64,000 nt of DNA from Lachnospiraceae bacterium (lineage in GTDB: Bacteria > Bacillota > Clostridia > Lachnospirales > Lachnospiraceae). The first letter of the stretch is position 1, and each line of letters begins with the position of its first letter. The notes beneath the pieces are model-generated. The model had not been told where the DNA came from. It did not search any database and saw only the letters and a program-made list of their open reading frames with translations. Shown one piece after another: positions 19,307 to 27,958 of the stretch. The position numbers and the translations under genes were made by a program. Location: the NCBI GenBank assembly GCA_021771695.1, contig JAETON010000003.1:62001-126000 (forward strand). Reading direction: 5' to 3'.

Positions 19307-19780
19307 CTATTTAATATATTCTGCAATATTTATCTGTTTATCCTGAGGCATTACCTGCACAAACACATTGACGCCTTTTTTCATCAGTTCTTGAAAATAT
19401 TGATTTTCTTGTGGGTTTGTTGAAATATTTTTATACAGAACACTTCTTCCCTCCTTTGCTCCCATTCCTCCTACATCAATCTCATTAATGTCAATTCCAT
19501 GATCCACCAAGTAATTCAAAATTTCCGGTCCCTTTACTAACAAAATGGTTGGTGCTTCCAGTCCCTGTTTCATAAACTCTACTGTATCTGTGCGATTGAA
19601 AATCCCAATAGCAATTTCATCTGGAACCGCCATCTCCAATACATTGATCATAAAATCATCATTTGCTGTTTCATCATCTGCCACAATAACCTGTACAGCA
19701 TTTTTCTGTCGAATCCATGCGGTCATTACCTGCCCATGAATCAAACGATCATCAATCCTTGTTAAGACTAAGTTTTCCAC
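19307..19780 (-). CDS. PTS mannose/fructose/sorbose-family IIB component
   Basis: A 157-residue cytoplasmic IIB protein. The phosphorylated His15 lies in IDDRLIHGQV, the family hallmark. It passes phosphate from IIA to the incoming sugar at IICD. A GTG start with AGGAGG upstream overlaps the 3' end of the IIA gene by 29 bp, pointing to coupled translation. Confidence 0.95.
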   Translation of the reverse strand: MENLVLTRIDDRLIHGQVMTAWIRQKNAVQVIVADDETANDDFMINVLEMAVPDEIAIGIFNRTDTVEFMKQGLEAPTILLVKGPEILNYLVDHGIDINEIDVGGMGAKEGRSVLYKNISTNPQENQYFQELMKKGVNVFVQVMPQDKQINIAEYIK

Positions 19781-20186
19781 GTCTTTTACCTCCTTTACTT
19801 AAATTAGTTCCGTTCACTCCTAATGCCTTCGGTGCTGTTGCTGCCTGAATCAATTCATCTAGTGTACTTCTTTCCATTCTAGCAAATATTAATGTAATCA
19901 GCATCGGCATATTCATGCCAGATATCAATCCTATTTTATAATCTTTTGCCAAATATCCTGTACTATTAAATGGGGTTCCTCCAGTTACATCAGTTAAAAT
20001 AAGAACTCCCTCTTCAGAATAATTTTTATCAATTTCCTGTTTTAATTTTTCCCGATAACTCTCTGGTGCTTCTCCTGGCAGAAGAGGAACAGCTGAAATG
20101 CCATCCTGCTCCCCTGCTACCATTTTCAAACTTCCAAGCAACCCCTCACAAAAATATCCATGACTGATTAAAATGATATGTATCAT
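19752..20186 (-). CDS. PTS mannose/sorbose-family IIA component
   Basis: About 144 residues. MIHIILISHG places the phosphorylated histidine at position 9, and LTDVTGGTPFN is the second conserved IIA segment. The start at 20186 is chosen because GGGAG lies 7 bases upstream. An earlier ATG at 20210 would overlap the IICD gene and lacks such a site. The C-terminal extension after residue 125 is lysine-rich. Confidence 0.94.
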   Translation of the reverse strand: MIHIILISHGYFCEGLLGSLKMVAGEQDGISAVPLLPGEAPESYREKLKQEIDKNYSEEGVLILTDVTGGTPFNSTGYLAKDYKIGLISGMNMPMLITLIFARMERSTLDELIQAATAPKALGVNGTNLSKGGKRRGKLSLNKD

Positions 20187-20199
20187 ATGTTTCTCCCTG

Positions 20200-21834
20200 C
20201 TATCCTGCAAATCCTAAAAGTCCTAAATAAGATGCGGCAATCCCTACAATAAAAATTCCAACAACAATCCATGTTACATTCACTTTTTTAGAAACTAATT
20301 TCCATACAATCAGTGTAATCAATAACGGAATCAGACCTGGCAGCAAAGAATTTAAAATCTCTTGAAATTTTACAACACCAGTGCCAACCGTAATCTTAAA
20401 CGGAGTATTCACTGTAACCCTCGTTGCCGCCATACATCCTACAACCATTAAACCTACAATACTAAATGCATTTGTAACCTTGTCAATGACGCCATTTTTC
20501 AAAATTTTTAACAATGTAGATTTTCCATATTTATAACCATTCATAAACATAAAATATCCACATGTAAAAATCAGAATTTCAAATACAATTGTGAAAAATA
20601 CTGGTCCAAGATAATTTCCATCCAATGCCATTGTACATCCAATACCTGCCAAAATCGGGAAGAGGATTCCCTGCATTACCGTATCACCAATACCGGCAAC
20701 CGGCCCCATCAAACCGGTCCGCACAGAGTTAATATCATCTGCAGATACATTTTCTCCATTAGCTCTTGCTTCTTCCATAGAAACTGTAATACCGTTAATA
20801 ATCGGTCCAATAGTAAATACCTCTGAATTATAAAATACCATGTATTTCTTTAACTCTGTCACACGTTCTTCCGTTGATTCATAGAGACGCCGGATTGGTC
20901 CAATCATCAAGTTTGCAATTCCAAGTGCCTGTAATCTTTCGTAATTATAGCAAGCCTCTGTACTGGTTGTTGCCAGCCATGTTTTCACTAAATCTTTTTT
21001 AGATAACTTTTTGTCATAATTTTTTACTGCTGCCTCTTCTTTATATTCTACTTTTTCTTCATTTTTCTTTAAAGTCAAACGTTTGACTTTTTTCATTCCT
21101 GATTCTCTTTTATTATCGGACATGAACAGAACAATTGCAATGATTGCTGCAAAAATTGCAATTGCCATAATATCTAATTTTAGATAAATTGTCAGGAAAA
21201 ATCCTGCAAAAAAATATGGCACAAGTTTTCTTTTTCCTAAATAATTAAGAAGCATTGCTATTCCAAGGGCTGGCATGATTCCTCCAACTACCTGAAGTGC
21301 TGACACTAAACTTTTTGGAATTGCATTAATCAGTGCAGTTCCCCATGATTTTCCTGACATGACCAGTGCAAATGCCGGAACTCCATATAATAAAAATGCT
21401 ACAACAAAGGATGGAACAAAGTTCATTAATCTTACACCCCTGATATTCCCTTTTTCCAGAAGTGCATCTGCTCTGTGAATCCAGAAAGAATTCACCGTCA
21501 TATAAATCTGATTCAATAACAACCCAAACATACTGAATGGAATTGCAAAGGTTACTGCCATAGTTGGACTGGCTCCTGAAAGAATCGTCATTGCTGTACC
21601 AAAAATACCTGCAACGATTGTGTTACTTGGCATAGTTCCTCCTGCAGAAATCCATCCAAGATAAATCAATTGGATATTCGCTCCTGCCAGCATACCCGTC
21701 ATTGGATCTCCCATGAAAAGACCCGTAAGGATTCCCGTTGTTAATGGATATACCAAACATTTTGTAATCGGTCCGAAAAACCACCATTGCCCCATTGTTG
21801 CCAGAAGTGCAACTAAAATTGCTGAAATTGCCAT
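20200..21834 (-). CDS. fused PTS IIC-IID membrane component (mannose/sorbose family)
   Basis: A 544-residue protein joining two normally separate subunits. The first half (about 1-235) is a IIC domain (MGQWWFFGPITK, LTTGILTGLFMGDP, AGANIQLIYLG). A charged linker (about 238-275, rich in Lys and Glu) follows. The second half is a IID domain (STEACYNYERLQALG, RTGLMGPVAGIGDT). In most mannose-family systems, including the one at 27959-29552 in this window, IIC and IID are separate genes. The reading frame is continuous, so this is a true fusion. Confidence 0.94.
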   Translation of the reverse strand: MAISAILVALLATMGQWWFFGPITKCLVYPLTTGILTGLFMGDPMTGMLAGANIQLIYLGWISAGGTMPSNTIVAGIFGTAMTILSGASPTMAVTFAIPFSMFGLLLNQIYMTVNSFWIHRADALLEKGNIRGVRLMNFVPSFVVAFLLYGVPAFALVMSGKSWGTALINAIPKSLVSALQVVGGIMPALGIAMLLNYLGKRKLVPYFFAGFFLTIYLKLDIMAIAIFAAIIAIVLFMSDNKRESGMKKVKRLTLKKNEEKVEYKEEAAVKNYDKKLSKKDLVKTWLATTSTEACYNYERLQALGIANLMIGPIRRLYESTEERVTELKKYMVFYNSEVFTIGPIINGITVSMEEARANGENVSADDINSVRTGLMGPVAGIGDTVMQGILFPILAGIGCTMALDGNYLGPVFFTIVFEILIFTCGYFMFMNGYKYGKSTLLKILKNGVIDKVTNAFSIVGLMVVGCMAATRVTVNTPFKITVGTGVVKFQEILNSLLPGLIPLLITLIVWKLVSKKVNVTWIVVGIFIVGIAASYLGLLGFAG

Positions 21835-21853
21835 GTTATCCTCCTTCTCCCGG

Positions 21854-22867
21854 TTAGTGCTTTCCGCTTAAACGAACCATCACTTTCCCGCTTCTCGTTT
21901 TTCTTTTCGTTTCTAATTCTTCCCCCATCTCTTCCAGCTCAAGACATGCACTAATAATTGCTTCTGTATCAATGTTTCCGCTTTCCAGTAATGCAACTGC
22001 CCGTTTTGTCGTGTGCGGGTTGAGATATGAAGTATAAATACTAAGTTCTTTTGTATAGGCTTCAAACTGGTTTATCAAGATTGGCTGTTTGGGATCTCCC
22101 AATCCAAACAGCAAAACTTTTGCCTGTTTCCCCGCAATCTGAATTGCCTGCTCCATTGTTACTTTCAAGCCTATACACTCTATTACATAATCAATATTAT
22201 AGTCCTTGGCAAGTTCTATAATTTCTGCGTCATCTACAGCATAATCTGCTCCTAACTTCAGTGCCAGCTCCTGCTTCTCTTTCTCTTTTTCAATTACAAT
22301 GATTGTTGCTGCTCCCGTCATTTTCACCATTTGAAGCATAAGACTTCCAATAGAACCCATACCATAAAGTGCCACTGTGGAACCACTTTTTATTTGTATT
22401 AGATCCAAGCCATGGACCACACAGGACAACGGTTCTGCAAATGCTGCCGCCTTTAAATCCAACTGTTTAGATACTTTATAGACATTCTGTTCCGGCGGAT
22501 AAACATAATCTGCGAAGCCTTTTGCTACTCCATGCCGTTCCAGACAAAAATTCGGCAGACCCTGCTGGCAATAAATACATTTACCACAGCCATAACTTGG
22601 ATCCGCCGCCACCCGATCCCCCGGTTTAAAATATTTTACATCCGGGCCTACTGCAGTAACAATTCCTGAACATTCGTGTCCAAGAATAATCGGCGGGATT
22701 ACAAGACTTGCACCATTTTTTCCCTCAAACTTATGTATGTCTGTTCCACACACTCCACACCATGCTACTTCAATTTTTACCTCATCCTTTTTCGGCTCTC
22801 TATCTGGAATTTCCTTGACTTCATAAGTACGATTTCCTGTGTAATAACCTGCTCTCATTTCTGACAC
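21854..22867 (-). CDS. zinc-dependent dehydrogenase, sorbose-1-phosphate reductase/galactitol-1-phosphate dehydrogenase-like
   Basis: A 337-residue MDR enzyme with CGVCGTDIHKFEG, GHECSGIV, a four-cysteine lobe (CGKCIYCQQGLPNFC) and a Rossmann GMGSIG. In a PTS operon with an SDR it corresponds to SorE (L-sorbose-1-phosphate reductase) or GatD. It begins 5 bp after the aldolase stop. Confidence 0.85.
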   Translation of the reverse strand: MSEMRAGYYTGNRTYEVKEIPDREPKKDEVKIEVAWCGVCGTDIHKFEGKNGASLVIPPIILGHECSGIVTAVGPDVKYFKPGDRVAADPSYGCGKCIYCQQGLPNFCLERHGVAKGFADYVYPPEQNVYKVSKQLDLKAAAFAEPLSCVVHGLDLIQIKSGSTVALYGMGSIGSLMLQMVKMTGAATIIVIEKEKEKQELALKLGADYAVDDAEIIELAKDYNIDYVIECIGLKVTMEQAIQIAGKQAKVLLFGLGDPKQPILINQFEAYTKELSIYTSYLNPHTTKRAVALLESGNIDTEAIISACLELEEMGEELETKRKTRSGKVMVRLSGKH

Positions 22868-22872
22868 CTGCC

Positions 22873-23718
22873 TTAATCAAGATTCTTAAACAATTTAATC
22901 TTTTTTTGAACTACCTGATTTACTGCTCGAATACATGGCACTACATTATTTCTTAAAGAAGCATTTTCTGGTGTTTCTCCAAATAATTCTTTTGATTTTT
23001 TCGTCCATGTTACCAAAAGTTCTGTTCCTACATTGAATTTACGGATTCCCAAATCAATAACTTTGCGGACATCTTCATCCTTTACACCAGTTCCTCCATG
23101 AATAACCAATGGTAAATCTACAGCTTTTTTAATTTCTTTTAAACATTCAAAACTGATATTAGTTTTAGACTTATACTGTCCATGATTTGTTCCTATAGCC
23201 ACTGCTAATGCATCAATTCCTGTTTGCTTTACAAATTCAGCTGCTTCCTGCGGATCGGTATAACGAACTTCATCCGCCGAAGCCGCAATGCCATCTTCCG
23301 TACCTCCAACAATTCCTAATTCTGCTTCTACTGATACATTAAAATTTTTCGCATACTCAATAATTTGTTGTGTCTTTAAAATATTTTCTTTTAACGGCAG
23401 AGACGAACCATCAAACATAACAGAACTGTATCCTGCGTCTATGGCTTCTTTAATATCTTCATAATCTTTTGCGTGGTCTAAATGCAATACTACATCAATT
23501 CCTGCCTCTTCTGCCATAGTTTTACACACTGCCACTAAATTTTTATGCCCTACATATTGGGCTGTTCCTACACTTGTCTGAATAATCACAGGGGTTCCCT
23601 GCTCTTTTGCTGCTGAAATAATCGCTGGCAGCATTTCCAAACTGTGTGTATTAAACGCTCCTACTGCCATATTCAGTGCATCGGCTTTTTTCAAAACCCG
23701 TTTTAAGTTTGTATACAT
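22873..23718 (-). CDS. class II ketose-bisphosphate aldolase (GatY/KbaY/Fba type)
   Basis: A 281-residue class II aldolase and the first gene of the PTS operon. The metal and catalytic segments are LHLDHAKDYE, VEAELGIVGGTEDG, GTNHGQYK and VIHGGTGVKDED. The 'GGTEDG' form is typical of the fructose/tagatose-1,6-bisphosphate subgroup. Its presence suggests that the PTS sugar is processed to a ketose bisphosphate and cleaved within the same operon. Confidence 0.92.
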   Translation of the reverse strand: MYTNLKRVLKKADALNMAVGAFNTHSLEMLPAIISAAKEQGTPVIIQTSVGTAQYVGHKNLVAVCKTMAEEAGIDVVLHLDHAKDYEDIKEAIDAGYSSVMFDGSSLPLKENILKTQQIIEYAKNFNVSVEAELGIVGGTEDGIAASADEVRYTDPQEAAEFVKQTGIDALAVAIGTNHGQYKSKTNISFECLKEIKKAVDLPLVIHGGTGVKDEDVRKVIDLGIRKFNVGTELLVTWTKKSKELFGETPENASLRNNVVPCIRAVNQVVQKKIKLFKNLD

Positions 23719-23786
23719 TTTTCCTCCTACATAACATCTGATTTTTAATGCTTCTTTCTTCTATCCCCCTTTCTTATTGTACGTAT

Positions 23787-23849
23787 ATACTAACGTCCGT
23801 ACATTAGTATGTTTGATTGTATTATACATACGTTTTACTAATTTGTAAA
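23787..23849 (-). promoter_or_regulatory. sigma-A promoter and probable GntR operator of the sorbose-like operon
   Basis: On the minus strand TTTACA (23844-23849) and TATAAT (23821-23826) are spaced by 17 bp. From about +4 to +27 lies an inverted repeat ATACTAA-N10-TTAGTAT (23787-23810), whose spacer includes CGTCCGTAC. A related TTAGTAAAACGTAT lies between -35 and -10. Both positions suit repression by the UTRA regulator encoded at the end of the operon. Confidence 0.75.
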
Positions 23850-23866
23850 TAGTTTTTTTAAAAAAG

Positions 23867-23995
23867 TTAAAAATCACCTTTACGGTGGTTTTTGTATATT
23901 ATTTTATTACATTTTATAAATCCAGCCTGCATTTCTTCTTTCAAACCCGGCAGATATCTTTGTAAATCTTTCCAATTAAACGGCATATATTCCAC
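23867..23995 (-). CDS. possible 42-residue small protein
   Basis: A GTG-started frame (or ATG three codons later, MPFNWKDLQRYL) with AGGAG 7 bases upstream of the GTG. The product is amphipathic and basic at its C-terminus (YKNHRKGDF). Its stop codon falls inside the T-run of a terminator stem-loop, so gene and terminator are fused. I do not recognise the family. It could be a small regulatory protein or a remnant of a longer gene. Direct repeats GGTCTGTTTATAAAT and GGTCTATTTATTGAT, 32 bp apart (24036 and 24068), lie upstream. Confidence 0.45.
   Translation of the reverse strand: MEYMPFNWKDLQRYLPGLKEEMQAGFIKCNKIIYKNHRKGDF
23870..23893 (-). terminator. terminator overlapping the small-protein gene end
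   Basis: AAAACCACC and GGTGATTTT (minus strand) pair around a short GTAAA loop and are followed by a T-rich tract. It lies just upstream of the PTS operon promoter and insulates it. Confidence 0.65.
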
Positions 23996-24153
23996 AACAC
24001 TTCTCCTATTCTTTACATTTCTAAGAATTCCTTAAGGTCTGTTTATAAATCATTTAGAATTGTTTATGGTCTATTTATTGATAAAAAGAGAATATGCGGA
24101 TATACTAAAACCATAGTTTTTCATATATATTTTTTAATCCTCTCTTTTCATAA

Positions 24154-24177
24154 AACGGTCGCCGAAAGGTGACCGTT
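24154..24177 (-). terminator. terminator after nth
   Basis: AACGGTCGCC and GGTGACCGTT pair around a GAAA tetraloop 3 bp past the nth stop codon. T-rich sequence flanks both sides, so it could act in either direction. Confidence 0.75.
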
Positions 24178-24179
24178 CT

Positions 24180-24818
24180 TTATTTTACACCCGTTTTTGC
24201 GCAAATATCTTTCAGACAGCATTTCTCACAGTGAGGTTTTGTTCTTGCTGTACAGATATCCCTCCCATGATAAACCAATCTATGGCAGAAATCACTTCCT
24301 TCTTTGGGCGGAATAATTTTCCACAACGCCATTTCTACTTTCTTTGGTTCCTTGATACCATCTACCAATCCAATTCGATTTACCAGACGAATACAATGGG
24401 TATCTGTTACAATTGCAGGTTCTCCAAAGACATCTCCCATAATTAAATTGGCACTTTTTCTTCCGACTCCTGGAAGTTTCAAAAGAGATTTGAAATCCGT
24501 TGGTATCTTTCCATCGTATTCATCTCTCAAAACCCTCATACATTTACTGATATCTCTTGCTTTACTTTTTCCCAAACCACAGGGTCTTACAATCGTCTCA
24601 ATATCTTCCGGCTCTGCTGCCGCTAAAGCATTCACATCCGGATATTTTGCATACAAATCCTCTACCACCACATTTACTCTTGCATCTGTACATTGTGCAG
24701 CAAGGCGTACACTGACTAATAACTTCCATGCTTGATCGTAATCCAAAGTACACCCTGCATCGGGATATTCCTTTTTCAAACGTTCAATTACTTCCAATGC
24801 CAACTCTTCTTTTGTCAT
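24180..24818 (-). CDS. nth: endonuclease III
   Basis: A 212-residue base-excision-repair DNA glycosylase/AP lyase. The helix-hairpin-helix is LPGVGRKSANLIMG, with the catalytic Lys in it. The catalytic Asp follows in VTDTHCIRL. The C-terminal [4Fe-4S] ligands are spaced C-x6-C-x2-C-x5-C (CTARTKPHCEKCCLKDIC). All key residues and the usual length are present. Confidence 0.97.
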   Translation of the reverse strand: MTKEELALEVIERLKKEYPDAGCTLDYDQAWKLLVSVRLAAQCTDARVNVVVEDLYAKYPDVNALAAAEPEDIETIVRPCGLGKSKARDISKCMRVLRDEYDGKIPTDFKSLLKLPGVGRKSANLIMGDVFGEPAIVTDTHCIRLVNRIGLVDGIKEPKKVEMALWKIIPPKEGSDFCHRLVYHGRDICTARTKPHCEKCCLKDICAKTGVK

Positions 24819-24898
24819 TTAAAATACTCCTTTTATATTTTTGTATAATATTTCTGTTTTCTACCCTTTGGTTTCTCCGGAAACATTCAGTCAATTTT

Positions 24899-25486
24899 CT
24901 ATCGGCGCTTTTTCTTATATTTACGAATTGTTTCTGAAATTTCATTATAATCCCTCTCAAACAGTTCCTCACTCATTTGTATTTTTAATATTTCCTCTGG
25001 AACTTTTTCACTGATTTTTTCTGCCACAAAAGCCTTGCTTTTCTGCTTATATTTTGGAAGTCCATTTAATTCTTGAATATGAGCAAGCTCTGGTCTCCAC
25101 AAAAGGCTTAACTTTCTTTTTAAATTTACTTTTGGATTGGGTTTAGGATTACGAAGCATATAGAAATCAACATCCTGCCTTGTCTGTTCCACTGTAATAA
25201 TTCCCCACCATGACGGTACATGTTTCTCTACATAAAGTCCATGACGGGAACCAACGGCAATATAATTATAATCAAAGAACTGATCATAGTCTCTTACCTG
25301 CCGTTTCAAACGAGTATATGTATCTGCATCACTTTTAATTTCAATTCCATAAAACGCATTTTCTGTTATCATAACAACATCAGCTCTGGAACGCCCCATC
25401 CGTTTTTCCTCAATAATCCTTATTTTTTTATGCTGCTTCTCCAAATAATCAAACAGCGGTTCTCGAATATCTTTATCATATAACAT
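24899..25486 (-). CDS. sce7726-family protein (PD-(D/E)XK-like nuclease fold)
   Basis: About 195 residues. The segments SRADVVMI and YGIEIKSDADTYTRL form a D-...-E-x-K core resembling restriction-endonuclease-like folds, followed by a QVRDYDQFFDY pattern as in the sce7726 family. The C-terminus is rich in Lys/Glu helices. Function is unknown. Phage or defence links are suspected for such proteins but nothing next to it shows this. Confidence 0.7.
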   Translation of the reverse strand: MLYDKDIREPLFDYLEKQHKKIRIIEEKRMGRSRADVVMITENAFYGIEIKSDADTYTRLKRQVRDYDQFFDYNYIAVGSRHGLYVEKHVPSWWGIITVEQTRQDVDFYMLRNPKPNPKVNLKRKLSLLWRPELAHIQELNGLPKYKQKSKAFVAEKISEKVPEEILKIQMSEELFERDYNEISETIRKYKKKRR

Positions 25487-25559
25487 ACACAAATTAACTT
25501 TCTATTGTCCTACAACCTATCACTAATCCTCTTTTATTATTTTATCATCTTTACTACAC

Positions 25560-25590
25560 AAAAACAGCACCTTTTTCAGATGCTGTTTTT
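25560..25590 (-). terminator. terminator of the rpoN/mannose-PTS operon
   Basis: AAAACAGCA and TGCTGTTTT pair, with G-U extension in the loop. The minus-strand RNA ends in a T-run. It lies 20 bp after the Gfo/Idh gene stop and marks the end of the long sigma-54 operon. Confidence 0.85.
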
Positions 25591-25609
25591 CTTTATTTTA
25601 ATTATATAT

Positions 25610-26632
25610 TTAAGCCCTTTCAACCTTCACTGCCTGTTTTGTTTCCAAGCTCTTATGCACGGCTTCTGCAATTAATTCAGCTTGTAAACCATCATTTCCA
25701 TCAGCAATAAATGGTTCATCATTCATTAAACAGTAGATAAAATCATTCATTGGTTCGATTCCAAAACCTCTTGGTCTTCCACAGTTATCTAAAATAAAAT
25801 AAGAGTTTGGAGTATGACACTTCTGATTGTCATAAATTTCTACCCCGCGATTTTGAGAATCTGCTCTCAACAACGTATTTTCACAGAGAATTTGAGTTCT
25901 TCCATCATTATTCTTTGCAAAACCCTTTGGAAGAATCCATGAGTTTTCCACTGTCCAATAACATCCATTTTCAAACTTTAAGAATGCCTGAATTGTATCA
26001 TAAGTATCCACACCTTTGGATTTTAACAGTTCTTTTGTTCCAACTGCATAAACTTCTTCTACTTCACATCCCATATACCAGCGAATCTGGTCATAACAGT
26101 GAGTCCCAAGGAAATGTACCGGGCTGGATTTGTCTGCCCAATTAAACCATTCTGTCGGCACATCAATAATATCTTCCATGCTCATATATCCACGAATTGG
26201 TTTTCCTGTTCCCGGAGCTTCCAACTGATTTTTTAAATTGATTGCTGCAGGATCCCATCTTTTATGATAATCTACTGCCACACGTACATGATATTTCTTT
26301 GCCTCATCTAAAATCTTTTTCGCATCTTCTGATGTCGTTGCCAATGGTTTTTCTACCAAAACCGGTTTTCCATGGCGGATTGCTGCGATTGCCGGATCCA
26401 TATGGAACGCATCCGGAGTTGCAATCGAAACTGCATCAATTTCTTCATGATCCAGCATTTCATTGACATCATTATATGTCTTTACTTGATATTCTTTTGC
26501 AATTCTATCTGTAATTTCTTTGTTCAAATCACACACTGCTGCAAGATTTGTATTTGGATTCCATGTATATGCATTAATATGATTAATTCCATAAATTCCT
26601 GCACCTACCACTGCTACATTCATAACTTTCAT
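25610..26632 (-). CDS. Gfo/Idh/MocA-family oxidoreductase
   Basis: A 340-residue NAD(P)-dependent sugar oxidoreductase. The N-terminal Rossmann motif is VVGAGIYGINH (residues 8-18), followed by the family's EKPLATT segment carrying the conserved Lys. The C-terminal substrate domain includes GTHCYDQIRWYMG. It follows rpoN by 21 bp and appears to be the last gene of the sigma-54-driven PTS operon, so its substrate is probably derived from the PTS sugar. Confidence 0.88.
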   Translation of the reverse strand: MKVMNVAVVGAGIYGINHINAYTWNPNTNLAAVCDLNKEITDRIAKEYQVKTYNDVNEMLDHEEIDAVSIATPDAFHMDPAIAAIRHGKPVLVEKPLATTSEDAKKILDEAKKYHVRVAVDYHKRWDPAAINLKNQLEAPGTGKPIRGYMSMEDIIDVPTEWFNWADKSSPVHFLGTHCYDQIRWYMGCEVEEVYAVGTKELLKSKGVDTYDTIQAFLKFENGCYWTVENSWILPKGFAKNNDGRTQILCENTLLRADSQNRGVEIYDNQKCHTPNSYFILDNCGRPRGFGIEPMNDFIYCLMNDEPFIADGNDGLQAELIAEAVHKSLETKQAVKVERA

Positions 26633-26653
26633 CTCAATAATCTCCTTCTAAAT

Positions 26654-27913
26654 TTAATTTTTTCTTCCAGACGCATCTTTTATATTCATCTGCATACGAT
26701 ACTTTGCCACTGTTCTCCTGCTGATTTTATACCCTGCTTTTAACAAAAGGTCTGCAAGTTTCTGATCGCTAAATGGTTTTTTCTTATTTTCTTGATGAAT
26801 TAACTGCTGTATCTGCTCTTTGATCATTTCTGTTGTAGAGACATTCCCAGAAATTGTTTTTGCAAATAAATATTTCACCGGAAATACACCCCACTCGCAC
26901 TGAAAATATTTTCCATTCACCGCACGGCTTACTGTAGACTCATGAATATCCAGACGATCCGCAATTTCCTGCATCGTTAATGTTTTTAATTCTTTCTGCC
27001 CTTTTATAAAAAATTCACTTTGATAACTAACAATTTCTTTCATAATTTTCTGCAATGTTAGATTTCTATTATGAATTATACGGATGATTTCTTTCGCCTG
27101 TCCTGTTTTCACTCGTACATACGCCTTTGCTTCCTGCGGAATATCCTCTAATCCAAAATGTAATTCTTGAATTTTTACTACATTTTCTATATGATCCGCA
27201 AACTCAATCTTCAAATTTCCATCGATCTGTCTTACTATAAAATCCGGCAAAATGTATTTCACATTTTCTTCTGTATAAAATCCATTGACTGGTTTTGGAT
27301 TTAGATTTTTTATAACTTTGCAGGCGTTTTCCACCTGAGAAATAGATGTCCGTGTTTCCTTGGCAATCCGCGGCACATGATTTTTTGCAACCAGTTCCAA
27401 ATAATTTTCTACAATTTTTTCTGCCAGAACATTCCTTTCCGGCATCCGCTTCAATTGGATCAACAGGCAGTCTTTTAAATTAACTGCCCCCACTCCGGCT
27501 GGTTCCAAACTTTGTATTTTTTTCAAACAGCTTTTCACTAAATGAACATCCGCTTGATTTCGTTTTGCAATTTCACAAATATCATCATTTAAAAAACCAT
27601 TTTCATTTAAACTATAAATAATATCTTGGATAACAGCTTCTTCTGATTCTGTATAATTTTCTAAAATTAATTGCTGCATTAATACTTCTGACAAAGATTC
27701 TTTTTTATCTTCTAATTGTTCCAGCCAGTCTTCCTGTACATTAGAAGGCATATATCGATAAATGGATTCATCTACCTCCAGCAAGGGATTTTCCATGCAC
27801 TGTTCTTCTAAATACGCCAGCAGCTCCTGCCGATTCATCTGGAGCAAACTTACCATATGTATAAATTTTTGATTCACCGTCTGCTTTTGTTCCATTGAAA
27901 AATTTAAATTCAT
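26654..27913 (-). CDS. rpoN: RNA polymerase sigma-54 factor
   Basis: A 419-residue sigma-54. The Gln-rich region I (MEQKQTVNQKFIHMVSLLQM) binds activators. The core-binding and HTH regions follow (TMQEIADRLDIHESTVSRAV). The RpoN box RRTVAKYR is at residues 399-406 and recognises the -24 element. It lies only 45 bp after the IID gene with no terminator between, so it is cotranscribed with a PTS operon that itself has a -24/-12 promoter. That gives a positive feedback loop. Confidence 0.97.
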   Translation of the reverse strand: MNLNFSMEQKQTVNQKFIHMVSLLQMNRQELLAYLEEQCMENPLLEVDESIYRYMPSNVQEDWLEQLEDKKESLSEVLMQQLILENYTESEEAVIQDIIYSLNENGFLNDDICEIAKRNQADVHLVKSCLKKIQSLEPAGVGAVNLKDCLLIQLKRMPERNVLAEKIVENYLELVAKNHVPRIAKETRTSISQVENACKVIKNLNPKPVNGFYTEENVKYILPDFIVRQIDGNLKIEFADHIENVVKIQELHFGLEDIPQEAKAYVRVKTGQAKEIIRIIHNRNLTLQKIMKEIVSYQSEFFIKGQKELKTLTMQEIADRLDIHESTVSRAVNGKYFQCEWGVFPVKYLFAKTISGNVSTTEMIKEQIQQLIHQENKKKPFSDQKLADLLLKAGYKISRRTVAKYRMQMNIKDASGRKN

Positions 27914-27958
27914 ACAGTACCTTCCATTTCTCTTTTATATACCTTCCTAAATTACATT

